Notes: generated by a model not told the origin, from the sequence alone. A stretch of 64,000 nt of DNA from Cernens ardua (GCF_051251085.1 NZ_JBPCZH010000004.1:264099-328098); one strand, 5' to 3'. Shown: positions 27,604 to 36,854, numbered from the stretch's first letter. Program-made: numbers and translations.

Positions 27604-29046
27604 ATGTCGCATAAGACAGACGGAACCAGTGTATCCGGTGATGATTCAGGAAGAGAATTCTCTTCTATCGGTATCAGCCATAACCCTCTGCATTTCGAGC
27701 AGGAAGTCGATGCTTACTTGGCAAAATATCCCGATACAGCCTATGTGGATGTGTTACTTACTGATCTGAATGGCATTTTCAGAGGTAAGCGTATACCTGT
27801 GGAATCCCTGCGTGGATTGGCGCGAGGGTGTTATTTTCCTTCCTCTGTATATGCCATGGATTTACTGGGTAATGTTGTGGAAGCAACAGGGCGAGGTCTG
27901 GAGGTCGGTGAGCCTGATCTGCTTTGCTTACCCATATCCGGTACGTTGGTACCTACCGCCCTCGATCCTCAAGGCCTGGCTCAAGTGCTGCTTTCCATGG
28001 TGGAGGAAGATGGTCGCCCTTATTCCTTTGAACCACGTAACGTGTTGGCTTCAGTTTGGCAACAACTGAACGAGCGTAAACTCAACCCTGTCGTTGCTGT
28101 TGAGCTTGAATTTTATCTGATTGATCGCCAACGGGATTCGGAAGGCGACCTTCAGCCTCCCCGTTCACCTATGACCCAAGAGCGAAGTGAGCAAAGTCAG
28201 GTTTATTCAGTGGACGACCTGAACGAATTTTCTGCGGTACTGGCTGATATCAATGAATCGGCTGCCCAGCAGGGGCTTTCCGCAGAAGGTGCCGTCGCCG
28301 AGGCATCCCCCGGTCAGTTTGAAATCAACTTGCATCATCAGGCGAATCCTCTTCGTGCCTGTGATGAAGCCGTTCTCTTGAAACGTCTGATACGTCAGGT
28401 CGCAGAACGGCATGGTTTTCAGGCCACTTTCATGGCCAAGCCCTATAGTGAATACACGGGCAGTGGTATGCATATCCACTTAAGTCTGACAGATGAAAAT
28501 GGTCATAACCTATTGGCCGATGATTCACTTGAAAACACAGAATATATGGATGCATTACTGGCAGGTTTGATTGCCTTGATGCCCGAATCCATGGCCCTCT
28601 TCGCGCCCAATGTAAATGCCTTTCGTCGATTCCAGCCGGGTATGTACGTGCCTGTGAAAGCGAGCTGGGGATACAACAACCGTACAGTTGCGCTGCGAAT
28701 TCCCTGTAGTGGTCAAAAAGATTATCGTGTCGAACATCGGGTGGCTGGTGCTGATGCCAATCCCTATCTGGTTGTAGCGGCGTTGCTCGCCGGCGTGCTT
28801 TATGGGCTTGATCACCGTCCTGGTGTGCCGGATGCAGTCGATGGCAACGGTCTGGAAAGCGAGGGTGTCGAGTTCCCTACGCGGCAAAGTGATGCATTAC
28901 GGGTACTGAAGGAAAACCATGGGCTTGCACAGTATCTGGGTGCGACGTTCATTGAGGGGTATCTGCTTTGCAAGGAAGATGAACTCTACCGTTTTGAACG
29001 CGAAATTACCTCGTTGGAAACGGATTGGTTACTCAAACAGGCTTGA
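27604..29046 (+). CDS. Glutamine synthetase family protein, probable gamma-glutamylputrescine synthetase (PuuA-like)
   Basis: A 480-aa relative of glutamine synthetase. It keeps the catalytic motifs VELEFYLID, SPGQFEINL, TGSGMHIHLS, RIPCSG and RVEHRVAGADANPYL but lacks the adenylylation loop of glnA. The LTDLNGIFRGKRIP segment and overall length match PuuA-type enzymes that join glutamate to putrescine or another amine. Other polyamine genes (puuB, puuC, puuD) are not in the window, so the substrate assignment is by similarity only. The preceding 215 bp are AT-rich and I find no sigma-54 or NtrC site there. The start is ATG 27604 with GGGTAAAG upstream. Confidence 0.82.
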   Translation: MSHKTDGTSVSGDDSGREFSSIGISHNPLHFEQEVDAYLAKYPDTAYVDVLLTDLNGIFRGKRIPVESLRGLARGCYFPSSVYAMDLLGNVVEATGRGLEVGEPDLLCLPISGTLVPTALDPQGLAQVLLSMVEEDGRPYSFEPRNVLASVWQQLNERKLNPVVAVELEFYLIDRQRDSEGDLQPPRSPMTQERSEQSQVYSVDDLNEFSAVLADINESAAQQGLSAEGAVAEASPGQFEINLHHQANPLRACDEAVLLKRLIRQVAERHGFQATFMAKPYSEYTGSGMHIHLSLTDENGHNLLADDSLENTEYMDALLAGLIALMPESMALFAPNVNAFRRFQPGMYVPVKASWGYNNRTVALRIPCSGQKDYRVEHRVAGADANPYLVVAALLAGVLYGLDHRPGVPDAVDGNGLESEGVEFPTRQSDALRVLKENHGLAQYLGATFIEGYLLCKEDELYRFEREITSLETDWLLKQA

Positions 29047-29356
29047 TATAACTTCCCTCCTTCTACTTTCGGCCAGTCAACACTAATGGACTATGTTATT
29101 GACTGGCCGTTTGACGTCTAAATACCCCTCGGAACGTGCTTCCTCCTTTTTTATGATCTTCTACTCGGGTGATCCGCTATCAAGTCAGGGAGTCCTGTTT
29201 CATCTCTACATGTGATTTCTATCGTTATGGAGATAGCTTCATGTGTATGTTTTTACTCATGCGGAGCTTTATCCATACAGCTTCATCTACATAGCGTTGC
29301 CTGCCATTCAGCATATTAATGTTTGACGCGCTTTTAATGTATTCGCGAGGGTGATC
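29047..29356. other. Intergenic region between PuuA-like and alpha-glucosidase genes
   Basis: About 310 bp. A 10-bp perfect inverted repeat (29071-29080 with 29099-29108) with an 18-nt loop lies just after the PuuA-like gene and may end its transcript, though a T-run is lacking. No operator was recognised in front of the glucosidase gene. Confidence 0.5.
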
Positions 29357-31033
29357 ATGACCAGCTTAGATTCTTCGGTAACCACCAGAACCACTTCCAC
29401 TGACTCTTCCCCTACCCATACAAATGATTGGTGGAGAAGTGCCGTCATCTATCAGATTTATCCACGCTCCTTTGCCGATGCCAATGGTGATGGCATCGGT
29501 GATTTGAAAGGTGTTATTGCGCATCTCGATTATTTGAAGCATTTGGGTATTGATGCTCTGTGGTTGTCACCCTTCTATCGATCCCCTCAAGCGGATGCAG
29601 GTTATGATGTAGCCAATTATCGGGATGTTGATCCCATGTTCGGGACATTGGCTGATTTCGATACATTGCTTGATGAAGCGCATGAGCGCGGGATTCGAGT
29701 CATTGTGGACCTGGTACCCAATCATAGTTCTGATGAACATGAATGGTTTCAGGCGGCGCTGAAATCGGCGGTTGATTCGCCTGAGCGAAAACGTTATCTG
29801 TTCCGTAAAGGGAAAGGCCCCAACAGCGATCAACCGCCAAATAACTGGCCAAGTGTATTTGGGGGAGCCGCCTGGACACGGGTTGAGGGTGAAGATGAAT
29901 GGTACCTTCATCTATTTGATACCAAACAGCCGGATTATGACTGGCGTAACCCTGAAGTGCGTAAAGAGTTCGAGTCTATTCTGCACTTCTGGCTGGATCG
30001 AGGAGTCGATGGGTTCCGTGTTGACGTCGCGCACTCCCTTATCAAGGAGCCTGATTTACGTGACATGACGGATGAAGAGCTGAATGCGACTTATAACCTC
30101 GGCCCGATGTGGGATCAGGATGAGGTGCACGACATATATCGCGCATGGCGAAAGATACTGAACCAGTATCCGGGCAATCGAATGATGGTCGCTGAGGCCT
30201 GGGTGAAGCCACAAGAACGCTTAAGCCACTATATTCGTTCAGATGAAATGCAGCAGGCGTTCAACTTCGATTATTTATTGACGCATTGGAATGCCAAGGA
30301 ATTGCGTCAGGTGATTGATGACTCTCTTGCGCAATCGGCATTGGTAGGTGCCCCTACCACGTGGGTGATGTCTAATCATGATGGAGTGCGTCAGGCGTCT
30401 CGCTTTGGATTATCAGACCCCGGTGCACGGCCCAATGGGATTGGTCCTGACGATGAGCAGCCGGATGAAGCGCTTGGGCTGCAACGTGCACGCGCCTCTA
30501 TTTTCCTGACTTTCCTGCTGCCCGGGTCATTGTATCTCTATCAGGGAGAAGAATTGGGATTACCTGATAATACTACCATGGCCCCCAAATACCGTCAGGA
30601 CCCAACATTCTTCCGTACACATGGAAAAGAATTGGGCCGAGACGGATGCAGGGTACCGTTGCCCTGGAAATCACATGCTCCCTCGCTTGGTTTTGGACCG
30701 AGTGACAAAAGTTGGCTGCCTCAACCGGATAATTACGCGCATTACGCTGTGGATGTAGAAGAGAACGATCCCGAGTCTACACTGGCGCTTTATCGCGCAT
30801 TGCTTGGCCTACGGAAACAGCATGCGTTGGGTACCGGTCATCTTCAATGGCTGGATTCTCCCAATGAGGCAGTATTGGTAGCCCGAAACGGGGATGTTGT
30901 CACGATGGTAAATACAGGTAGTGAACCGGTGGCACTTTTACCGGGCCGTATTCTTGCACATAGTCTTCCTGGAGAAGCACCTGAACATCAGTTGCCGGGC
31001 AATGCTGCTGTCTGGATATACGCTGCGGACTGA
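29357..31033 (+). CDS. Alpha-glucosidase, GH13 family
   Basis: A 558-aa glycoside hydrolase that cleaves terminal alpha-glucosidic links, probably in maltose, sucrose or short maltooligosaccharides in the cytoplasm. Conserved regions in order: IYPRSFADANGDGIGDL, DLVPNHSSDEH, GFRVDVAH (nucleophile Asp), VAEAW (acid/base Glu), and SNHDGVRQ (stabilising Asp). The C-terminal beta-domain ends near VWIYAAD. The protein resembles the alpha-glucosidase known from a Halomonas species. The start is ATG 29357 with GAGG 6 bp upstream. No sugar transporter or LacI regulator is adjacent on the same strand; an MFS gene lies convergent downstream. Confidence 0.92.
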   Translation: MTSLDSSVTTRTTSTDSSPTHTNDWWRSAVIYQIYPRSFADANGDGIGDLKGVIAHLDYLKHLGIDALWLSPFYRSPQADAGYDVANYRDVDPMFGTLADFDTLLDEAHERGIRVIVDLVPNHSSDEHEWFQAALKSAVDSPERKRYLFRKGKGPNSDQPPNNWPSVFGGAAWTRVEGEDEWYLHLFDTKQPDYDWRNPEVRKEFESILHFWLDRGVDGFRVDVAHSLIKEPDLRDMTDEELNATYNLGPMWDQDEVHDIYRAWRKILNQYPGNRMMVAEAWVKPQERLSHYIRSDEMQQAFNFDYLLTHWNAKELRQVIDDSLAQSALVGAPTTWVMSNHDGVRQASRFGLSDPGARPNGIGPDDEQPDEALGLQRARASIFLTFLLPGSLYLYQGEELGLPDNTTMAPKYRQDPTFFRTHGKELGRDGCRVPLPWKSHAPSLGFGPSDKSWLPQPDNYAHYAVDVEENDPESTLALYRALLGLRKQHALGTGHLQWLDSPNEAVLVARNGDVVTMVNTGSEPVALLPGRILAHSLPGEAPEHQLPGNAAVWIYAAD

Positions 31034-31097
31034 TAATCAAATAGGCGTGCAGATCCAGTGTGGAAGAGTAATAACGCGTTGTAAGTCTGTAATAAAG

Positions 31098-31142
31098 CGG
31101 GGGCGGGCGCCTGAGTCAGTATGGCGTCCGCCCCCGTTTTTT
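31098..31142. terminator. Terminator between alpha-glucosidase and MFS gene
   Basis: Very GC-rich stem (31098-31111 with 31123-31136) around an 11-nt loop, with a T-run to 31142 on the plus strand. Confidence 0.85.
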
Positions 31143-31172
31143 GTAGAGGGTCTGTTTTATTTGTAGATGGCC

Positions 31173-32339
31173 TTATGCTTCCTGTTTTGATGCGGGTTTC
31201 GCCAGTATCAGAATGATGGCTGAGGAGGCGAGTAGCGATAAAAATGCCATGCGCAATCCAACGGCATGCGAGAGGAAGCCCAGCATGGGAGGGCCACCCA
31301 AAAGAGTGATATAGCCCATCATCGCTACCGCGGCAATGGATTGCGAAGGTGACATGGTGGGGCTACGCCCTGCCAGGCTGAGCAAGCACGGAAAGAGGGT
31401 GGATATACCCAAACCTGCCAGAATAAAACCGCCCAAACTGATGATCGGTGAGTTGAAGAGTACGGCAACGCCAATACCGATGATTCCCAATATACCGCCG
31501 ATTTGAAGGGCTCTCATTGGTCCTACCTTGTCGATCCATTTATCGCCCAGCAGACGGCCGAATGCCATGGCACCGGTAAAGACGGCCAAGCCGAGCGCAG
31601 CAAAGGCATCCGTGGAGCCCACACGGGTAAGAAAGAGAGCTGACCAGTCGGCCATGGACCCTTCAACGAATACCGTTGCAGCTGCAATCAGGCCGACCAG
31701 CCACAGGCGCCCTTTGGGCATGACGAAGAGGGGGCCACCGGGCTCGACCTTTTTCGTGTCGGGTCGGATAAGCAACCGTTTACTGACCAGACTGCCAATC
31801 AACAATATGATAGCCATGAGGGTGAGGTGATAAGCAGGGTTCAGTCCTATACCCGCCAGTGCGCCACCGCTCAAGGAGCCAATCATTCCTCCAAGACTGA
31901 ATACGCCATGGAAGGAGGACATGATAGAACGCTGATAACGTCGCTCCAGATTAGAGGCCTGATCATTCATGGAGATATTCATGAGTCCCATGCCAGCACC
32001 GAATACCAGCAGTGAACCACCAAGCGCATAGACAGAAGGTGACCAGCCGATCAGTACCAAAGAAAGAATGATAAGGTATGAGCCGGTACGAGTAGTACGC
32101 CGGCTACCAAAATTACTGATCAGGTAACTTGAAAGCAGAACCAGCGCGAAAGAACCAATAACCGGACACAATAGAACGAGGCCGATCTGAGCATCGTTGA
32201 TGTGGAGTGTGCGGCGAATATCAGGAAGGCGTACCGCCCAATTGGACATCGAAAGCCCTGAAAGCGCAAAGAAAAAGGCAATCGAAGCTCGTCGATATGG
32301 GCTGGATGTGCTTTGCTGTAGAGGTGCGTCGTCAGTCAT
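31173..32339 (-). CDS. MFS transporter, YbjJ-like
   Basis: A 388-aa major facilitator with about 12 hydrophobic segments. It begins RRASIAFFFALSGLSMSNWAVRLPDIR, and the A-loop sequence LISNFGSRRTTRTG lies between helices 2 and 3, followed by GAGMGLMNISMNDQASNLE. This N-terminal pattern and the GMGL..NI.MN motif are those of the YbjJ group, whose substrates are not established. The start ATG 32339 has GGAACC upstream. It is convergent with the alpha-glucosidase gene, from which it is separated by a strong terminator, so a role in sugar uptake for that enzyme is possible but not shown. Confidence 0.8.
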   Translation of the reverse strand: MTDDAPLQQSTSSPYRRASIAFFFALSGLSMSNWAVRLPDIRRTLHINDAQIGLVLLCPVIGSFALVLLSSYLISNFGSRRTTRTGSYLIILSLVLIGWSPSVYALGGSLLVFGAGMGLMNISMNDQASNLERRYQRSIMSSFHGVFSLGGMIGSLSGGALAGIGLNPAYHLTLMAIILLIGSLVSKRLLIRPDTKKVEPGGPLFVMPKGRLWLVGLIAAATVFVEGSMADWSALFLTRVGSTDAFAALGLAVFTGAMAFGRLLGDKWIDKVGPMRALQIGGILGIIGIGVAVLFNSPIISLGGFILAGLGISTLFPCLLSLAGRSPTMSPSQSIAAVAMMGYITLLGGPPMLGFLSHAVGLRMAFLSLLASSAIILILAKPASKQEA

Positions 32340-32538
32340 CTTATAGGTTCCATTCAGACGGAGTGAGTCAGTCGAATTGGTTTTGTCTTATGATGCGAGC
32401 TACGTTTATTCATGCGTTTCTTTATAATGGATACAAGGAAACAATAGACCGTTGTCAATTTTCGCACCATAGCAGGAACGCGCAAAGATACGCCAACGGT
32501 GTTAAAAGGCAAACTTTTTTACAGGTAGTGACAGGCGA

Positions 32539-33384
32539 ATGGATCAAGGGAAGCAAAAAAAATTGTTCATGATCGTGATTTGGGTGATCGCGATTATACT
32601 CTGGGCAGGATGGAAGCAGAATTTCTTTCATCATGATCGGCACGCACCTGAACATGGCCATGTGGTTCGAAATAGCACACCTTCTTCGGAAGGCCGGGGC
32701 GCATCTTCCTCTCAGTCGACACAGAGCCAAGGGCAATTGCCCCTGAATCAGGTGGGGACTTATGTAGTGGCCTTTAGCTGGGAGCCCGGATTTTGCCAGT
32801 CAAATGAACGTCGTCCAGAATGTCGAAATGCCTCTCAACATCCGCTTACCTTGCATGGGTTTTGGCCCGGTTTGCCGCAAAGTCTTGCCGGACAAGGGGT
32901 AGGGCAAAGCCAGTGGGATCGCGATGGGTGCTTCATTGTGACTCATGAGCATGAAGGTTCATTTTGTTCCTTTGCTCAGCCACCCCTTTCCTCCAGTTTG
33001 AGAAGTCAGCTGGATAGCGCGATGCCGGGGACGCAAAGTTGTCTGGATCGACATGAATATGCAAAACATGGTGCCTGTTTCAATGTATCGGCAGACCAGT
33101 ACTTCGGTCAGGCATTGCGCGTATATAATGCTTTCCAGCAGAGCGAATTCGGGCAATGGCTGATAAGCCAGCAAGGCCAAAGCGTGTCTCGTCACGATAT
33201 CCTGTCGCATTTTGCCGATAGTTTTCATACCAGTAGTCGTGGTTTGACACTGATGTGCAATCGCGATGGCGAACTTACCGATATTCGTGTTGGTATCGTG
33301 GGGGACCAGCTGACAAACTTCCCCAGTAGCCATAGCTTTACGGAAGCAGGTCGTGGGCGTTGCGGAGAGCAAATTTCGTTATAA
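32539..33384 (+). CDS. Ribonuclease T2 family protein
   Basis: A 281-aa protein with both RNase T2 active-site blocks: CAS I as LTLHGFWPGLP near residue 100, and CAS II as DRHEYAKHGACF near residue 170. These supply the catalytic His, Glu, Lys and His. Cysteines flanking both blocks suit periplasmic disulfides. The N-terminus (KKLFMIVIWVIAIILWAGW) is a signal or membrane anchor without an obvious cleavage site. A low-complexity Ser/Gln/Gly linker follows at about residues 50-70. The family cleaves single-stranded RNA non-specifically, like E. coli RNase I. The start is ATG 32539, with a weak ribosome binding site. Confidence 0.85.
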   Translation: MDQGKQKKLFMIVIWVIAIILWAGWKQNFFHHDRHAPEHGHVVRNSTPSSEGRGASSSQSTQSQGQLPLNQVGTYVVAFSWEPGFCQSNERRPECRNASQHPLTLHGFWPGLPQSLAGQGVGQSQWDRDGCFIVTHEHEGSFCSFAQPPLSSSLRSQLDSAMPGTQSCLDRHEYAKHGACFNVSADQYFGQALRVYNAFQQSEFGQWLISQQGQSVSRHDILSHFADSFHTSSRGLTLMCNRDGELTDIRVGIVGDQLTNFPSSHSFTEAGRGRCGEQISL

Positions 33385-33441
33385 GATAGACGCTCAGGAA
33401 GTGTGAACGATCGGCTGGGCAGAGCGCCCAGTCAATCAATG

Positions 33442-33474
33442 AAAAGCGCTAGTGATTGGCACCAGCGCTTTTTT
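33442..33474. terminator. Terminator between RNase T2 and lipoprotein genes
   Basis: Stem aaaagcgct (33442-33450) with agcgctttt (33464-33472), T-run to the right and A-run on the left arm; suits both convergent genes. Confidence 0.82.
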
Positions 33475-33494
33475 AATGGAATATCCTGGCTAGC

Positions 33495-33929
33495 CTATCG
33501 GGCATCGCGGATTGGGCTGAGGGTCAACTGAATATTGTTGGCCTGTGCACCCTGTGTCAGGGCGGGTGTCGGCGCTGCCGATTTGTAGGTCTTCGTGCCA
33601 CCGTTATCCAGCTGTGTAATCAGCGCATAATGGTGCGAGTCATTGATATTGTTGGCGTCATACATCAAGGCGAAGTGCAAGGGCCACTGACCACTGACGG
33701 GGACCTGTGTCATTGCAACGGTTGCATCGTTCTGATTACGGTCGATCAGAGCCACATCCAGATTGCCCGTTTTAACAGTGATCGAGTTGCTTAACTGGGC
33801 TGTGCCGTCCAGTTCTGTCCAATTAGGGCCGTGATGGATGAAAGGAATCCATGAACAGCCACTAAGTAACCCAATACCTACCATGGATATAAAGGTTTGA
33901 GCATATCGGCGTGGAAGAGGCATTTGCAT
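33495..33929 (-). CDS. YbaY-like lipoprotein
   Basis: A 144-aa lipoprotein: basic start (PLPRRYAQTF), hydrophobic core and lipobox LLSGC near residue 25, followed by an Ile/Pro/His-rich linker. The mature part (LDVALIDRNQNDA, then WPLHFALMYDANNI, then YALITQLDNGG) follows the YbaY/YscW beta-sandwich pattern, the same as the protein at 4055. Function unknown for this branch. The frame is open to 33974, but starting at 33929 puts the lipobox at the normal position. It ends at a shared terminator and precedes the yciH-like gene on the same strand by about 90 bp in gene order. Confidence 0.68.
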   Translation of the reverse strand: MQMPLPRRYAQTFISMVGIGLLSGCSWIPFIHHGPNWTELDGTAQLSNSITVKTGNLDVALIDRNQNDATVAMTQVPVSGQWPLHFALMYDANNINDSHHYALITQLDNGGTKTYKSAAPTPALTQGAQANNIQLTLSPIRDAR

Positions 33930-34066
33930 GAGTGTTGAGTGCTCTTGAGGTGGTTGGAAAGGTGCATTGTGCACCTGATTATCGGGTTGCTGGAATGTGA
34001 ATACGCTATTGAGCGATACGACAAGGCTGTGAAGAAAAGGGTTCCTTCACAATAGTTGATTACCCC

Positions 34067-34441
34067 TTAACCACCGGCCAATTTTACCTTGAATCCCTTC
34101 TGTTCGAGGATTTTTCTGATGATATTCCGGTGGTCTCCCTGAATTTCGATAATGCCATTTTTCAGGGCGCCCCCACTACCGCATTTTTTCTTCAATTCTG
34201 CCATCAGGATTTTTAACTTGGCTTCAGGGATGGGGACACCATGGATAGTCGTTACCCCTTTGCCTTTACGACCTGAGGTTTCTCGTCTGATACGAACGAT
34301 GCCATCCAACGCATCAAGCCGTTCCTGATCGCGTTGCTCCTGTTCGGAAGCGTGGGACTGCCCTCGTAGATCGCCATTGTCCGTGGAATAAACCAGCGAA
34401 TTTCCGAAGGAAGCCTTGAGTTGATCTTTGAGAGAAGACAT
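34067..34441 (-). CDS. yciH: YciH/SUI1-family translation initiation factor homologue
   Basis: A 124-aa protein with a C-terminal SUI1/eIF1 domain. The conserved stretch runs from IRRETSGRKGKGVTTIHG to KKKCGSGGALKNG and ends with IEIQGDHRNIIRKILEQKGF. E. coli YciH can influence initiation fidelity and may repress translation under stress. The N-terminal 45 residues are polar and probably disordered. The start is ATG 34441 with a weak GAG ribosome binding site. It is read toward the YbaY-like lipoprotein gene and may be transcribed with it. Confidence 0.92.
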   Translation of the reverse strand: MSSLKDQLKASFGNSLVYSTDNGDLRGQSHASEQEQRDQERLDALDGIVRIRRETSGRKGKGVTTIHGVPIPEAKLKILMAELKKKCGSGGALKNGIIEIQGDHRNIIRKILEQKGFKVKLAGG

Positions 34442-34640
34442 GGCGTTGCTCGTTCGTCAATGAATATAGTATCGAATATTGATGGTCATGCGCTTTCAAA
34501 AGCATAACAGCGCAGAAAAGATAATAAAAATCCAACGCTGCAGACTTTGCATTTTAGCCCATGTGTGGGCATTCTTGATGTGTTCATCTATTAAATAAAC
34601 AAGCACAGCCTTGTCTATTTTCAATATACAGGAGTACTCC

Positions 34641-35228
34641 ATGAGTCAGGCCCGTATTACCGAATATCCCGCCGACAAGCAGTTTATTGATCGCTGGTCC
34701 CCGCGTGCCTTTGCTGATGAATCAATTGATGATCAGACCCTTTTTACACTATTTGAAGCGGCTCGTTGGGCGCCCTCTGCCTACAATGTTCAGCCTTGGC
34801 GCTTCACCTATGCCAAAAAGGGAAGTGGCAGTTGGGATACGTATCTTGAGTTCCTTAATGATTTCAACCGCAGTTGGGCAAGTAAAGCATCCGCACTGAT
34901 TGTGGTATTGTCCAAAACCGTGACCGTTACGGAGCAGGCCGAAGTGGAAAATCCAAGCCACTCATTTGATGCTGGTGCCGCCTGGGGAGGATTGGCATTG
35001 CAGGCAGAGCTCCTCGGATGGTCAGTGCATGGCATGACAGGTATTGTCAAAGAGCGTATCCATGAAGCACTGGCGTTGCCTGATAATATAGAGGTTCAGG
35101 CTATGATCGCAGTCGGTAAACGCGGCGATAAATCCAGCTTGCCTGAAGGGCTACAGGCCAAGGAAGCTCCGAGTGATCGCCGTCCGTTGAAAGAAACGGT
35201 CTTTGAGGGCCTCAGCTTCAAAGAGTGA
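34641..35228 (+). CDS. Nitroreductase family protein
   Basis: A 195-aa FMN-dependent enzyme. The phosphate-binding start (RWSPRAFADESID), the SAYNVQPWRF stretch and the C-terminal IAVGKRG segment are characteristic. Members reduce nitroaromatics, quinones or flavins with NAD(P)H; the substrate cannot be deduced. The start ATG 34641 has a strong AGGAG 6 bp upstream, in preference to an upstream in-frame start at 34611. Divergent from yciH and convergent with the next GNAT gene. Confidence 0.88.
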   Translation: MSQARITEYPADKQFIDRWSPRAFADESIDDQTLFTLFEAARWAPSAYNVQPWRFTYAKKGSGSWDTYLEFLNDFNRSWASKASALIVVLSKTVTVTEQAEVENPSHSFDAGAAWGGLALQAELLGWSVHGMTGIVKERIHEALALPDNIEVQAMIAVGKRGDKSSLPEGLQAKEAPSDRRPLKETVFEGLSFKE

Positions 35229-35275
35229 TCACACTGACAATGGAATAAATACATCTTGCCCAAAAGTGGGATGTG

Positions 35276-35300
35276 GCTGGGAAGCATATTGCTTCTCAGC
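35276..35300. repeat. Inverted repeat between convergent nitroreductase and GNAT genes
   Basis: gctgggaagca and tgcttctcagc form a near-perfect 11-bp stem around a 3-nt loop, without a T-run. It probably acts as an mRNA 3'-end hairpin for one or both genes. Confidence 0.55.
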
Positions 35301-35345
35301 TATCTTATCCGCTTTCCTTGCATTATTTTGTTCGTGTCGTCGTGT

Positions 35346-35897
35346 TTACGTGTTTTTCTGTTGTTCCCACGCCTCTCGTGTCAGTTCCCATATTTCGGTT
35401 TTTTCCTCGTTGCCATTGGCAAAACGCGACATTGTATAACCCACCCTCTGCATGCCTGTTCGTTCTGAAATGCGTCTGGATGAAGTGTTATTGATGGATT
35501 TTGTCGTACGTAATACTTCATGCCCCAGCGTTTCAAACCAGTAATCAGTCACGGCATTGGTCGCTTCCGTCATGTAACCATGCCCTTGATAAGGTTTGCC
35601 TAGCCAAAAGCCCCGGTGTTTGGAACCATGAGGGCGTAGGCTGATCTGACCCATCATTCGATCAGGGTCTGTTTTTAGACGTAGTGTCCAGGCGAGAAGG
35701 TGACCTGCCAGGATTTGCGGAAGAGCACTCTTTGTCAAAAATTCAAATGCACCATCTTCGGGATATGGCCAGGGAACGCGGTGGCTTAGGTATTGGATGA
35801 CCTCCCAATGCGGGAAAAGCAATTGAATTTGTGGTGCATCTTCAATCGTTAACGGCTTCAGAATTAGCCGTTCTGTTTCAATAGCGGGGTAGGCCAT
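35346..35897 (-). CDS. GNAT acetyltransferase, RimJ/RimL-like
   Basis: A 183-aa GNAT-3 domain protein beginning with IETERLILKPLTIEDA, the usual RimJ/RimL-type opening, with the acetyl-CoA loop degenerate in GKPYQGHGYMTEATNAV and the terminal NTSSRRISERTGMQRVG block. Relatives acetylate protein N-termini, including ribosomal proteins, or small molecules; the target is unknown. The start ATG 35897 has AAGGAA upstream. It appears monocistronic. Confidence 0.82.
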   Translation of the reverse strand: MAYPAIETERLILKPLTIEDAPQIQLLFPHWEVIQYLSHRVPWPYPEDGAFEFLTKSALPQILAGHLLAWTLRLKTDPDRMMGQISLRPHGSKHRGFWLGKPYQGHGYMTEATNAVTDYWFETLGHEVLRTTKSINNTSSRRISERTGMQRVGYTMSRFANGNEEKTEIWELTREAWEQQKNT

Positions 35898-36216
35898 GGC
35901 GATTCCTTTTATTATGAGTATGCTTCAATACTAAAGTAGAGCGAATCCATTCCGATCGACAAGCGCACGTGAAAATTCTTTCTGGCATTTATGTAGTGTG
36001 AGCAATTGATTCAGCAGGCACGAAAGGGCAAGCGCTTAATTCAATTCAACGCAACGTTAGCGTTTCAACAGGGCAATGAGGTGGGTATCTCCAAAGTAAT
36101 GGAAGGCAGGCGTACTATTTCTGACGGTAGACGCGGATAGATTGGATTCTGCGGCGTGGTACACTTTGGCAATTCCGCTTACACGTATTTCAGTTATCCA
36201 CAACAGGCGTTTTTCC
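35898..36216. other. Intergenic region between divergent GNAT and DUF192 genes
   Basis: About 320 bp with no recognisable RNA gene, operator or repeat; it should contain the two divergent promoters. Confidence 0.45.
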
Positions 36217-36762
36217 ATGATTTTTGGCTGTCTCTATTCCTTTATCCACAAGAACGTTTTCCTGTTCATAAACGAGTGTGGAAAGCGGCGTTGGCTGGCA
36301 GGGCATGTGTGCGCATTGATTATGCTTCCTCTCCTTATTGCGGTGAATGCGAATGCTGAAGGGACACGCATTGCATTCAAGACAAATACGGGGGCAGAGT
36401 GGGTTGATGTGGCATTGGCGACGACGCCTTATCAACGTGCCATGGGGTTGATGGAGCAAACACATTTGCCACCGCACAGTGGCATGTTATTTGTTTATGA
36501 AGGTGAAGTTCAGCCCGGCGCCGCGGGATATTGGATGTTTCACACCCGCATTCCACTGGATATAGCGTTTATTGGGCCGGATAGTCGCATTATCAAAACG
36601 TTTACCATGCCACCTTGCCATGCTGATAATCCTTCACATTGCCCCATCTATCGACCCGGAAAGCCCTATTTGGGTGTGCTTGAAATGCCCGGAGGCTACT
36701 TTGCTCAACACGCCATTCATGAAGGGGATATTCTGGGAGAAGGACGCAACCTGCTTGATTAA
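36217..36762 (+). CDS. DUF192 family exported protein
   Basis: A 181-aa protein with an N-terminal hydrophobic signal (HVCALIMLPLLIAVNANA) and a DUF192 domain: ATTPYQRAMGLMEQTHLPPHSGMLFVY, the WMFHTRIPLDIAFI core, and LGVLEMPGGYFAQHAI. The domain is a small beta-fold of unknown function found in periplasmic or lipoprotein contexts. Start choice is uncertain: ATG 36217 gives a long n-region of about 26 residues before the hydrophobic core, and an internal start nearer the signal is possible. It is convergent with pgk, sharing a hairpin. Confidence 0.75.
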   Translation: MIFGCLYSFIHKNVFLFINECGKRRWLAGHVCALIMLPLLIAVNANAEGTRIAFKTNTGAEWVDVALATTPYQRAMGLMEQTHLPPHSGMLFVYEGEVQPGAAGYWMFHTRIPLDIAFIGPDSRIIKTFTMPPCHADNPSHCPIYRPGKPYLGVLEMPGGYFAQHAIHEGDILGEGRNLLD

Positions 36763-36790
36763 AGCAGTGGGGCAATTCTTCAGAAGTAAA

Positions 36791-36831
36791 AAAGAAACCC
36801 GCAACGCTCAAGGATAGAGTGCCGCGGGTTT
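36791..36831 (-). terminator. Terminator of pgk
   Basis: Stem aaacccgc (36795-36802) with gcgggttt (36824-36831), with an extended inner pairing. On the minus strand it is followed by a T-rich run, so it fits pgk best; on the plus strand the tail is only tatat. Confidence 0.78.
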
Positions 36832-36854
36832 ATATAGCATGCAGGTTCGGCTAA

